64,000 nucleotides of DNA from Lineus longissimus. Taxonomy: Eukaryota > Nemertea > Pilidiophora > Heteronemertea > Lineidae. The first letter of the stretch is position 1. The number at the start of each line of letters is the position of its first letter. The position numbers were made by a program, and so were the translations under genes. This document shows positions 37,321 through 49,300 of the stretch, piece after piece. The notes beneath the pieces are model-generated. The model ran no database searches. It had not been told where the DNA came from and saw only the letters and a program-made list of their open reading frames with translations. The DNA is taken from assembly GCF_910592395.1 (NCBI RefSeq), contig NC_088319.1, positions 5,644,001 to 5,708,000 of the forward strand, in the 5' to 3' direction.

Positions 37321-37681
37321 CTTCGTTGTTCAGGATTGCAGAAGTGTTCCTCAATCCATCATTGTCATCATACTTGTCTTTCACTAAGGAACACTTGCTG
37401 ATAGCACCAAGGTACTTCCCTGTTGTATGGTTATGATTGATGAATCGATCCCTGCTGAAGGTATATACCACAGGCATGTCCGTGTTATGTTGCCACTGAT
37501 CATCAAGGCTCGTGTTGCTGGCAGCACTACTGAATTTAGCGAACGTGTTGGCATTGACTTCAAGTTTTGAATCCGGATCGAAGGTAAAAAAACGTCTAGC
37601 TTGTTCCTGATTACCAGGATTAGCATTGTCAGACACGGTTAGGATTACAGAATATACACCAGGTGTTGTCACTGCTGGCAC
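37321..37681 (-). CDS. Exon 9: PKD/cadherin-like end strand and linker
   Basis: Acceptor catttcag, donor gtaatg; phase 0 in, 1 nt out. TTPGVYSVILTVSDNA followed by ARRFFTFDPDS looks like the last strand of a PKD- or cadherin-type beta sandwich. After that comes an asparagine-rich stretch (SAASNTSLDD, NHNHTTG). At 361 nt it is one of the longest exons. Confidence 0.88.
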
Positions 37682-38034
37682 CTGAAATGAAAACGGAAAC
37701 CACGTACACATTAACGAGAGTAGCCCTACTAGTACATGGCACACATAATAGAAAGTGGAGAGGAATCCAAAACTAAATGACAATGTACAATCTGCTTTTC
37801 TATCAGGGTTATATGTGTGCGGAACGAGGCTAGGGGACAAAACGACCAAGCCGGGACAGGTTTAGAAGTAAGTTTAACTATGAAACCCAAAAGTGTTAGA
37901 ACTGTGGTGTGGAATTCCGACGTTGCAGCCGTTCGTTCGGTATTAAACGTCGTTTATAAGTATTTTGGACTGGACTGGGGAAGGTGATTTTGGCATCTGC
38001 GATGAAGCCTCTCTGACGTAATGTAGGCTTAAGG

Positions 38035-38310
38035 AATTGATACCAAACTGGATGTAGTGGTTGAATTGTCTCACCAAAACCTTGAGGGTGGAGCTAATAT
38101 GACCAGAGCCAAGGCGTAGCCGAGGTTTTGGCCAACCCAAAATATGGGGTTTTCCTCTTTATGCAGCGCATACCTGAAGTTGCGACAGATGTAGTCATTA
38201 GAATGAGAGGTCCACCCATATTTTGCACAAACCCACGCAGTTATGGTTGCCTAACCATAACCGCTATATTCAAAACGAGGCTTCGTTAGCGCTGAGTGTA
38301 ATTGCACTGC
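38035..38310. repeat. Dispersed repeat, GGTTTGGGTGAG family
   Basis: ggaattgataccaaactgga, ggtggagctaatatg and an inverted copy of the aaacgaagcctcgttttgaa segment near 2856-2905. Confidence 0.65.
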
Positions 38311-39335
38311 AAACTGCAGCTGCGGTCCATTCTAAATCAAAGCTTTTAAGAATACAGTATAAGATTAAAATTACAAATGGGCCGAAAAGAAAATGAAGCA
38401 AATAGCAACATGAGCCATAGGGGACAAATGCGAGCACACATCGGATCATGTTCCAAGGGCAGTCAACTGATTCTAATCGGACAGCGCTCCAGCGACTGAC
38501 TACATGTTCATATACATGTACATAAACGTGTACGTCCAATCCATGGTGAGAAAAATGTGAGCAGAGCTGACGCTGGCACAGAGTGGAACCAGTTAAGCTA
38601 TCAACTCTTATCAAACCAAAGGGGCACTTGCACTAGTAGCACCAAAATGGCGCAGACAATGAAAAAGCAGGCGTTTTGATTCATCGCGGCACGTGTCGTC
38701 CAAAGAAAGACACGTTTTCCGGCGCGTTCTGGCGCGTTCATTGACAAATTAACAGCTTAAAGGCTTAAAAATCAATGGACGTCTTGTCTCACGCGGGCCG
38801 CCCTACTACAAGTGGGATGAGAATTGACCTTGAATGATGGCGTTTTAATCGCCAGGCCGAAAGTTAACAACTTTGTCGCATCTATAAAAAACAGCTCCAC
38901 GCACGGGCGTTACATGGTAAATACATTATACAGAGCTGGCGCCTGTGCAGATGGCTACATTGCGAATGGTTGATATTCCTGGCCTTTTTCGAGGCCGTAC
39001 ATTGACTCGATATAGAGCGTAGCGGATTGAACCTATTTTAAATGGCTGAATATCGAAGAAAATAAAACATTAAGCTTTGGTACGTTATGCGACCTCAGTA
39101 CTGGTGAAACTTGGTGCAAATCCATCCCATTGGAATCCAGGTAAATTAGAAACGAGACATTCTACAGGGCTTTGATGAAATTACCAGAACGTGTCAATAA
39201 TTATTGAGTGGATCGAGGTCAACAGTATGATTTAGTATGAAGTATGTTTGAAAACGAATATGGAACCGTTGGAAATGAGTGTCCTGACAGTACGCGTATC
39301 GCAATTGATAGGTTAAGTGTGTCATCCAAACATAC

Positions 39336-39509
39336 CACTGTGGATCCATTAGCGAAAGGAATCGTATTTCTTTCCCCGCCACAATGATCATGTAGCACCT
39401 CTCCACGAGCTTCAAGAAGGTTTACGATAACGGTAACATTGGCGTGCACGTCGGTGTCATCATCCTGCCAGCCCAGCCAGGAAGCCGTGATGTTTTGTGC
39501 CGTGATGTT
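39336..39509 (-). CDS. Exon 8: beta-rich region with NxT sites
   Basis: Acceptor gctacacag, donor gtatgt; phase 0 both sides. NITAQNITASWLGWQDDDT contains two N-glycosylation sites, with more at NVT and NGS. The W..W.D pattern resembles the core of the downstream modules. Confidence 0.85.
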
Positions 39510-39797
39510 CTGTGTAGCCAAGAAATAAATCCAAACATGCAATATTAGAGAAGGAAATGATATTCACACGTCCTTCATTATAACCTGATTATGAAAGACA
39601 TACACGATAGTGTTTACACGAAAGACACCGCATATGGTCGACTAGTATCGTGACGAGTTTTAAGGAATGATAACTTGTTGTCACGAACATGGACTAACCT
39701 GTGAGAATACACATTTTTCAGATCGGTGAGTTATCGTTGCTTCAGAAAATTCATTGATTATGCCCACTGTCTACCAATACGAACCATAACAACGTAC

Positions 39798-39996
39798 CGA
39801 CTTAGCTTTTTCAATTGACAAACGAAGGAAGTCATCGCTTTTGCTGTAGGGTTTCTCCAGATCCCATTTGAAGGTGGTTTGGTAGACTGAGGCTGCCGTT
39901 TGGAAGTTTCGAATAGATTCCGCATTCTTCATATCGTCATCTAGGTTCATAACAGTCACAAAACCGCCAGCAGTAAAGTGTATCTGCACGAAGAGG
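39798..39996 (-). CDS. Exon 7: beta-rich region
   Basis: Acceptor ctctttcag, chosen over a closer cag at 39984 because only this one gives the 1-nt start that exon 6 requires. Donor gtacgt, phase 0 out. Reads SLFVQIHFTAGGFVTVMNL then WDLEKPYSKSDDFLRLS. Confidence 0.85.
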
Positions 39997-41104
39997 CTGA
40001 AAGAGTGAAGACGTTTCGTTTAACATTTGCCATTCCAAGTGCAAGCGAAGTAAAACCAAGATGAAATAAGTTGGTAACTTGTCCCTGCAGTGAAAAAAAA
40101 ACCCACAGAATTACCGGGAATCAAGTTGCTAGCAGATTAGCAGAGATAGAAATGTATACATTTGATTTTGCGCCAAAGCAGTATATCTGAGAAACAGCAT
40201 GATATACAGGAAGTCTTAATATAGCACACTTCAGGACAAAATTAATATCGGGGGGGGGGGGGGGTAAAATGAACGCCCCAACATTTGAGGTTAACAACTC
40301 TCAATTTCTTTTCTTACACGGTGTAGTTGACTTAGGTCAATATAATGTACAGATCTTAGTAATGCTCTGCTCAATCAAAACTGTGATGCAGAAAGCTTTG
40401 TTAAATTTCTTTAAGACAGCCAATAGAAGAAAACTTGTAAAAAAAGCGATGTCCAAAATGGCCCCAAAACGTTGCCTGCAGGTGGGGTTGTAGCTGACAG
40501 TCACCGGCTTTACCCCCGACATGATTTCATATTTCAACAGGACTGATCAAGCGACCTCTATCACCTGCAACCTGGGATTATCTTCATAGGAATACACTAG
40601 AGTTTATTGATAAGAATCAGTGGCCAACCATATCCCCAGATAGACCTCAATCCCATGGAATACAGCATCTTGGACTCCTTTAGTTAGAATCATGCGGCGG
40701 AATTCGAAAAAAAACTGAGCGGAGGAGCTGAAATGCTTGACAACGAGAATCAATTAATGCCTGGAAGAAGAGGTTTAGGGCAGTATATATGGCAGCAGGA
40801 TAGTGGGTAGGTATAACGGTAAATCACAGTCTCACAAGGTGTGCTCTTGGAGATACGTGTCCGGCTATTGGCGACCTGCTGCTTATAGATCTCCTATACT
40901 GTAAATCAGGCTGAATCATTTGATTGCCCTTGGCCCAGAGGAGACTGGCGTACTGACTTGTTGGGGCTATATAGGAAAAGAAGGTTCCGTGCCGGGAGAC
41001 TTCACAAAATGATGAGTTACCAAGGCAGCGTTGCACGGTGTGTGTAATGCTGAAGTGACATGATCAGCCAGCCAATTATTGTGTTGTGAGACGGCTTGTC
41101 ATCG

Positions 41105-41205
41105 GCCAGTTTTGAGTCTTGAATTTCGAAGTCGAGTTTTGAATCTCGAATTCGAATTTTGAATTTTGATGTCAAGTTTTGAATTTCGAAATTCGAATCT
41201 CGAAC
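41105..41205. repeat. Short-period TTTTGAATTTCGAA repeat
   Basis: Seven or so imperfect repeats of gttttgaatttcgaa / ttcgaattttgaat, partly palindromic, in an intron. Confidence 0.75.
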
Positions 41206-41305
41206 TAAGATTTTTGGGCTTTCGTATTCATGGTGTAAAATATATACTCGCGCGATTGTGATACGAAACTCTCTAAGATATTTCACTTCACAGTAATTTT
41301 CTTAC

Positions 41306-41456
41306 CTTGCCCTATGTTCTATGATATGATTTAGGGTTGCGTTGTTAAGGTGTGACTCCTTGACTTCACAAAGGACAGGTTTCGTTCTCTCTGGAGCATC
41401 GGCGAGCGAGGTCCCACCGCAGAAAGGGAAGTGCTCTATTCGCTCGTTGCCATTTG
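41306..41456 (-). CDS. Exon 6: unnamed extracellular region
   Basis: Acceptor ccttcag, donor gtaaga; 2 nt in, 2 nt out. Contains IEHFPFCGGTSLADAP and KPVLCEVKESHLNN, with two cysteines and one N-glycosylation motif (NAT). Confidence 0.85.
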
Positions 41457-41978
41457 CTGAAGGAAAATTGACGGCAAAATCAAAAGGGCCGTTTACAGGG
41501 GGTTAAACTAAACCCGACATGGCTTGACCAGACCAGATAACGTCACTCACGACGTCATGAATGATGTTTGTCTCGTATTGACGTCAGTATGTACATCGAA
41601 CTAGACCAGACCACATTCGTGCTCGTTTACACGGCAGACTAATCTGGATCGATCTGGATCGATCAAGATCGGTTTGGTCCCGTGTAAACTTCCCTATCAT
41701 TGATGCAATTTCCATAATTTCTAATTGATGGTCGCGCATTAGGGATGATATCTGGACACTTCTTCTAAATATTGGCTAAAGAAAGGTGACAAGTGACAAT
41801 GAATTATGACGACAATCAGTACAGACAATTTACAAATTCATAGATTACGAATCTGCACCTTTTGCAGAATAAATACAAAATTGCAAACTCAACTTTTTTT
41901 GAGTAGTTTACATTCATGGACAGTGGTTCTCTTTGTCACATTTTAATATTGAACCTAAAACTTGCAACAAGTCCTTAC

Positions 41979-42245
41979 CTCTTCGAGAAATCAGTTTCAC
42001 GGTTGCTTTCTGTATACCGACATGCGTTTTCGTCTTGCTGACATACTTCGGCATCGATAACAAACCTGGCTTCCATTCAGCAGTAGATCTGATGTTGATG
42101 TGCGTAATATCTTTACTACTAGTCCAGAACGTTTTGTTGGGTTTGTCGAGTTCGTTCGGATTGTTCTGAACCTGAGGACGCGCACTTGCACCTGTACATA
42201 TAGCGAGTTTGATATGCGCGTCCTTTATCTCCGGAGGTTGGGTAA
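41979..42245 (-). CDS. Exon 5: unnamed extracellular region
   Basis: Acceptor tctttcag, donor gtaagg; 2 nt in, 1 nt out. Encodes ITQPPEIKDAHIKLAICTG and about 70 further hydrophilic residues (TFWTSSKDITHINIR). No domain recognised; it links the EGF-like part to the beta-rich region. Confidence 0.85.
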
Positions 42246-43118
42246 CTGAAAGAAATCCGATGATAATCACAGCGTCCAAAAAAATTAAGTTACCCAGAAC
42301 AGTATTGTAAAAACCGTCTTGCAATATGGTTGGCCCTCTACAATTTGATGAATTTTCAGTTCAATACATCATGAACATATCTTTCCAAGAATGAATTGGT
42401 TTGCGTTTTGAAACAAGGGACATATTGAACACAGAAAAAACATTATTGTCAAAAAGGCTGCCTTTTCTCAGAAATCTTTGATTGTACATGCCCGTTTGTA
42501 ACATCTCGCAACACGTCGAATACCAACAAGTTACTCGCATGGGTGCTATAAGTTTACGTTTCGGCGTAAACTAACAAGGCCTGCGTGCGTTGCCAGAATC
42601 ACATGCAGTGGATCTCGCAATTCGTAACTCGAACCCTGCAAGAGCCTTCCAGGATTTCGTAGTCTTGGTTGAACAAGTTTTGTCCCAATGTGGGGCAGGA
42701 TAGGTGTCTTTTCCCATATTACAAGATCATAGTTCATTCCAATAATTTCACTGACTGCAGTGACGAAATAACGCTTATTTGTTGTTTCCTTCGTGACCAT
42801 TGGTTAGCACTTTTTTGTGATCAAGCCACCGATTAAGTATCGGGGGAAGTATTCCGTCAAGCTGTAACATTTTACCAACAACTGTTCATCCATATATATT
42901 ATTCATTTATCTAGACGCTTCTACATGTAACCCGGGAATCAACGTTTGCTTAACACATGATAATATTCACCGTAACACAAATTGCTGTCTAACTCGAAAG
43001 TGTCCAATGCTCCCCAACGAACAAAAATGTACGTCCGAATCTAACAGAGACCAATTAAAGCGATCTCCAACGAAACCACAAGATTTATTAGTTGTGCTGT
43101 AGTTGAATAATAACTTAC

Positions 43119-43235
43119 TTGTTAGGCAATCCTTCCCCTTGAACCAAGATTGACAAGTACAGCTGGTTTTGTAGCCTTCAGGTCCACATTCTCCCGGCCA
43201 GCAGGGCGTGCTTGTCGGACGCCACGAGCACATCT
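43119..43235 (-). CDS. Exon 4: EGF-like segment
   Basis: Acceptor atattcag, donor gtaagt; 2 nt in, 1 nt out. MCSWRPTSTPCWPGECG and GYKTSCTCQSWFKGKDC fit the C-terminal half of an EGF domain (CxCxxxFxGxxC). Confidence 0.85.
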
Positions 43236-44574
43236 CTGAATATCAAACAGAATGGACAGGTCATTATCGACCAATTGAAAATCAATGTTCCTTATTCCTT
43301 TTGACTTTTCAACAGTTCAACAAGTGTTATCAATAGAGTCGCCCAACAACTGATCGAAACTACACCATGTTGCAATGGGTATGAAGTGACACAAAAATGT
43401 TGCCTAACGCGGTTCATGAAACCAAAACTTAATGTTACATTTGAACGTAAGCTCATTGGAGTAATAGTGTGCTGGGTACATTCACATATTGTAGAAGATG
43501 AAAGTTCTTACAAATCACACTACATTTGTATTTTTAATACGTGCACACCAAGTCATTGTTTAAAAAGAGATTTCATGCATATAAATAGTACGGGTAATTC
43601 AATTTGAAATTTGATTTAGAACAATGAGACCCTGCAAGACCTTCCGCTTTATTTATTTACGCTCCCAGCTACAACTTTACAAAAATGCACCTAGCCCAAT
43701 CTTGCTTAAATTGATGGGGTGGGGTGTGATGGCTTGTGCGGCTGGGTCTGGGGGTGGGGGGTGGGGGGGGGTGGCTAAAGTTTTAACACGCTTTAGGTAT
43801 CAATCAAATTATGACAATTACGATTTTTATTCTAGGGAGTACAAATCTTCTACTCTTTCCATTCTTTCAGCTCACATACTTGATATTTTCTGCTGTTGAC
43901 TGGGCAGGATACAACATGTACCCTGCAACATTGAAAGAACTAAGCAGAAGAATTTACATTTGGCAGTTCAGCATCAAAAGTTTAGGAAAACGCTACTTTT
44001 GTTTCCATTCTCGCTCTCGTTCATTTTCATAGTCAAAATATTTAACTGTCATGGATTTAACTTTTTGTTTCTAAAACTGGCAAAACTGGGTCCAATTACC
44101 AGTTTGAAAAATCAACGACACATAAACATAGGATAATGCCAAATAACGGACAAGTTACACTGTGAAATCATAGTATTTTTGACAGTCGACCCTAAATAAC
44201 GTGAAGGAAACCGGAGCTCTAGGTACTCATATCAGGTGGCCCCCCCACGAAAAGTCACTTAATTCACAAGTTAATAACTCTGTTCCAAATCACACTGGAA
44301 ATTTCAAGTTTGATATTTTGTCACAGTAAAGAAAAGAAAAAAATGCGTCAAAAATTACCAAGCCGGAATATTAAAAAAAAGTTCACCCTTTAAAAAAAAT
44401 TGTTTGTTTTTCAAACAGCTTTAAGGGTTTTTCGGTCAACAAAATACGCACACCTCCTGGGGGTTTTGCAGATAAATAAATGAAACCATAAGCTTTTTTG
44501 GAACTTGTGAATCCTCATTAGTGACTTCTTTTTTGGTCACCAAATCCCAAATGTCAGCCAGAGCAAAACCTTAC

Positions 44575-44766
44575 CGATACAGGCAGTGGCTTTGATGTTT
44601 GACCTGAAAGCACTGCATCCATGGACCTGGGAATCTTTTGTGTTGCAGCTCTTCTGTTTGTTCAGCCCATGGTAACCATTGCATCGTTTGCACGTGCTAT
44701 TTTCGTTAGGATGCGTACATGGCGAATTGCAAGTGACGGTGTCACAATTGTCAATTGTTCGACACG
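44575..44766 (-). CDS. Exon 3: EGF-like cysteine segment
   Basis: Acceptor ctctttcag, donor gtaagg; 2 nt in, 1 nt out. Cysteines in CRTIDNCDTVTC, CNSPCTHPNENSTCKRC, SCNTKDSQVHGCSAF and TAC resemble EGF-like spacing with extra cysteines. The exon carries one NxS site (NST). Confidence 0.85.
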
Positions 44767-46260
44767 CTGAAAGAGACGGTGAAAGCAATTGAACAATCGT
44801 GCTGACAACCGGAATTATCTTCTCTACCTGTAATTATGGTTATTTCTTTGAGGTGACTGTTAGCTTGTTTATAACAACACGAACGACTCTAGACTCTGGT
44901 TCAAGTGAAAATGTGGAATCCTCGAAAGGAATTCCCAATCTAAATACTCGGGTTTCGCACGCCTAACGTCCACTGCAGTAAGTCAGTTTGTGTGTTCATT
45001 TTGGTAGGCCCACGATGGAAGTAAATTTCTTGATTGATTGACCAGCAGCATCAATGGCAATAGTGGCTTGAATAGAAGGCCTAAAATTTCCCCCATTACG
45101 GGCCTAGAAATGTGCACTATGTAAAGATCTGGCTAGATGTTAGAAGTGAAAAAACTGGAGTAATAGGCTGTTGAATATTTTTTCATTTACTATATCGGTG
45201 GCGTTTTAAGAGTTGGATTGAAGGTCTAGCACTTTAGTATCGTTTAAACGGGGCGAGATTGGAGTAATAGAAAAGAGGGCGGCCGATTTAGCATGTTTAG
45301 GGATGCTGCAGTGCGGGAATGTGTGGATGTCGCCCACTCTGGGCGGAAATTGCGTAGCAAGGACTATCGTCCAAAACGCATATACCTGCCTAAACCCGAA
45401 AACCTGTAGTTTAGGAGACCCGATATAGCTTTTCGAGGTTTAGCTGCTTCGAATTGAGCGGCTTGTGAAGAATGCTCGGTCATTCACGCCGCCCTTCCGC
45501 TGAAACTCATCGAAGATCTATAAGGCATGCGCGGTGGAGGTGGGGCTAACGTTTTTTGCGCCAGGCCCGTGTTGTGTACATTCTCCGTAGCAGAGGTTAC
45601 GACTTTAAAAATTGGGTTTATGGTGTCAAGTGTGGTAAAATAACCACGACCTGACCTAATACTATACTTACATCAGGCGCCTAAACATAAGGTTTTTTAA
45701 TGAGATTCCATTATGGTACTTTAAAGGAAGGATTTATATAGGAGAAGGCATGAAATACTTTAGCGTTATCGAGTTATTCCATTAAGTTTAGCGGCCCTCC
45801 GATTCTAAGGCGAAGCATTATATAAACCTAAATCGCTCGGGTGGGATTTTGTGATTGCACCCTAATTATAGCGCATCTAGATGTAGGAAAACGAAGGAAT
45901 TAGTATTTTGTAACATAGGCAACAGCTAGATAGAATGATTCCCCGACATAAATTGAGTGGTTGATACCAGCCTGGCGCTATGGCTGTATACAAGTAGGCT
46001 ACCCATCTACAAAATTATTCACCCCTTAAATTACTACCCTCTATCAGTTTTAACCAAAGTTACCGATACATTAGACGGAATTTCAGTGGCAAACATTGGA
46101 AAAGTTTCAGAATTTTTTAGAAACCTGCCAGAGATCTAATGAATGTTACAAGAGTCGTGTGAAGAATGTGAAGTATGTTCATTTGTAAGTACATGTAGAA
46201 TCGTATCGGAATTTTTGACCTGGACTATACCTCTACTTAAACCACAGCCGTTATCTTTAC

Positions 46261-46680
46261 CTTTGGCCCCTACTTTGTTGATGCACCTGACCTTGCAGAA
46301 GTCACATCTTACGAGGCCTGATAAATATCCGTGTCTCTCCTTGGTGCTGTCTTCGACACGGTCACAACCTTTGAAATTGGTTCTAACCAAACCTGATGTG
46401 TAAGGGCACGTATTCATGCATGTACCATACAGATCGACTTCATTAAAGACTTCATCCCTCTCTTCAGTAAAGATGTCTCCATCTACCTGCTCTTTTTCAC
46501 AGTCGCACGTACAATAGTCACACATGTACACTCCTTTTACCCATCCGCTGGAGCTTTCACGGCAGTCACTGATTTTCTTACAATTGAATTTGTTATCTAT
46601 TGTTCCTATGTTATGACATTTCTTTCCGCATCCTCCGTATAACGTTTCCTCATTGAGAATTATTCTCTCGTGGATCGTTC
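46261..46680 (-). CDS. Exon 2: duplicated cysteine-rich domain
   Basis: Acceptor ctttgccag, donor gtaaag; phase 2 nt in, 1 nt out, which joins exon 1 (NC-G-TIHER) and exon 3. It encodes 139 residues in two halves with matching cysteines: LYGGCGKKC...CDYCTCDC and LYGTCMNTC...CDFCKVRC. Each half has the order LYGxC, xxC, F..C, G...G, CDxC, xxC. I do not recognise the domain. The frame stays open upstream to an ATG at 46753 followed by a hydrophobic GIILLVLSLPG, so an alternative first exon starting here is conceivable. The phase match to the PAN exon argues against it. Confidence 0.85.
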
Positions 46681-47966
46681 CTGGCAAAGAAAGTACTAGT
46701 AATATGATACCTGTATGAACACCCGATGACTCTCTAAGATCACACCTGTGCAAGGGTTAACAAAAATTACAAGAATATTGATAACTCCAAACAACTTCAT
46801 CGGATCTCTAATAGTTAATATTGTGATATATCCTTATCATTTACATCAGACGATGTTTTCATTACCTCGCCGGTTGGCCATCACACCGAAGTCCCAAGAA
46901 GAAGTTAGAATCCCAGTGCAGTGCTGCTATCTATGTTGACTACTGGGAATTACTCAGCAGACGTGAGGATGTCAGCCGGTCGGTTGATGAAAACTTCGTC
47001 GAACGCAAATCATAAGGATCTATCACTAAATGAACTTTAAATCAATGATAATGAGAACGTAATCGTTGATGAGATAAAAGAAGCAAAACCAGCCAAATGG
47101 ACGCAAAGTAAATTTGGTATGCCGTACTTTTGACATGAAACATAACGTTGCTCTGGATATAGCAACCTCGATAGCACTATAGCACTCGAGTATTAGAATA
47201 ATGACCAAGAGCGTGGGCTTACCCAAATTTTGCTATTTTTGAAACAATTGGATGTGAATTTATTTTCATAAAAAAGTAATAACAAAATAATTTCTAAATT
47301 TTTTTTGTCTAATATTTCATAACATTTGTCATAGAAATAGTAAAAGGACTATGTGGAATATAAATCAATAACTGTGGAGAGAATCAATACATGGGACAGG
47401 TTAGACAACTTTGAAATTGTTTAAGTGGTCTCATTGCCAGTAACCAATTGGAAGTAACTCTCACATCTTGGGGTGTTCTTCCTTTATCACTGTGCCTACA
47501 GTGCAAAAAGGGTTCTACAGCCATATTTTATTGGCATTACCTACCTGCTGATATGCGCAATGGGCCAAGTCTATACTTACATAGTCAACAATGTCTATTT
47601 AGGGTCAGGAATATTGGTGATGGCTCCAAATCTGCTACGTTGTAATACTGACTTGCATGCATGAGTCTCTAACAAATGTCATCCGTATTAGAAATGGAGA
47701 TTTTTATGAAACGCGTTTGATACAGACCCGTGAACAAATCAATCACCCACACTTGAACTTTCAATTGTCTTCACGGCTGATTGGGGGTACTGCCGTGGGT
47801 ACTGCCTCCAGCACATCCAGCGAATCGAGAAATCGGTTGGACGGAAAGGAGGCAGGGAGACCTGTTCGTGCGTTCCCGCACAAATTGACGTCACTTGGGT
47901 TTGGTCGGCGCTTCAACTAAGGATACGCCTTTTTGCCACGCCAGGAACTGCATATTTGTTGAGTGT

Positions 47967-48675
47967 TATGGCTGGCGCAAGTGGACAGAATTCAGAATTA
48001 TGCTACGGCATAAATCGTGGTGTGGCATAATTCACAATTATGGTGCACCATAATTGACCAATCAAATCCTCGGATCTCCTGAATTATGCCGCGGCATAAT
48101 GCTCAATTGTGGTGTGGGTCTATTCGGCAAAAGCAGTCAACCAATCAGATAGCCGGGAATTGTGGACGGAAGTGTCATTTATGGAGGACGAAAGTGAGAG
48201 TTGCGGACACGATTTGTTGATTGATGTTATTTTCAATACACGACTGCAGGTCATGTGATCTTTGAGATTTCGTGGAAAAGAAATTGTATAAAACGCACGT
48301 GTGAAGCTCAAATGTTAACAAATGCACGTGGATTGCTTAACTTGGGTTCTTTCTATTCCTTCTGATTGCATGCGTTCCTTGATCTCAAGTCCCTTCACAA
48401 TCCTGATATTCTTAACTCTCCTAAACATACTACCCTTGAAATCTTTGGAGATTTGCGTTTTATACAATTTCATTTTCGGTGAAATCTCAAAGATCCCATG
48501 ACTTGCAATCGTGTATTGAAAACAACATCATCCCACAAATCACGTCCACAATTCCTATTTATGCCGCGGCATGATTCTCGAGATCCGAGGTTTTGATTGG
48601 TTGATTTATGGTGCACCACAATTCCGATTTATGCCGTGGCATAATTCTGAATTCTGTCCACTGGCGCCAGCCATA
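47967..48675. mobile_element. Foldback MITE, GGCATAA family, 709-bp full copy
   Basis: tatggctggcgcaagtggac at the left; gtccactggcgccagccata at the right. The two halves are reverse complements along most of their length, including ttgattgatgttattttcaa against ttgaaaacaacatcatccca and tgatctttgagatttcgt against ctcaaagatc. No reading frame for a transposase. Confidence 0.9.
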
Positions 48676-49037
48676 GAGTGTCAATTTCTGCCCTCTTATC
48701 GTCAAAAAATTGGGTTTTAGATTCAGAAGTCTGAAGATGCAATACTATTAACTAGGTCACTACATGTATTACTTTCTCTATCACGAGATGGCAGCACTGA
48801 CTGGTGTGAGTTCGTTTTAGTTAACAAGAAAAGTGTTTAAACAAGCAGTCTTTAAAAAAGACTGAAGGGGTGGTTCGAATTGTGGGCAGGGCAGGGACTG
48901 AGGTTTTTGCGCATATGATGGGGGCAATCTGGGCAGGAGTTGTTGAAATGTGATGTGGTATCATCAGAGGAACCTGTCATAGATGTTTTCATTGTAAATT
49001 GTAGGTAGCAGCGTTCAGGAGAAATTACCGACACACA

Positions 49038-49300
49038 TACTGTATGCATTGAATTAGCTGGCCACCACCAGGAGATAAAAATAGGCCTATATTCATCATT
49101 ATACATGTTCTAGGATGACTGGGGAAATAGACGCATGATCAGTCCCATAGGAATTTGTCCGCATTCAGTAGGCCTATGAAGCTTAGGAATTCAATTGCGA
49201 ATTGATCTATGATGGCTTATTGCTAGAACATGTATAATGATAAATATATATAGCCCTATTTTGATCTCCTGGTGGTGGCCAGCTAAATACATACAGTACT
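49038..49300. mobile_element. 263-bp foldback element
   Basis: agctggccaccaccaggaga faces tctcctggtggtggccagct, and tcattatacatgttctag faces ctagaacatgtataatga; atactgtatgcat / ataca tacagta lie at the ends. Arms about 70 bp. Confidence 0.85.

Noticed and set aside
46681-46753. Possible signal peptide MHRCDLRESSG...GIILLVLSLPG as the gene start
   Set aside because: The stretch has a good polypyrimidine-AG acceptor form and the phase joins the PAN exon perfectly; kept only as an alternative.
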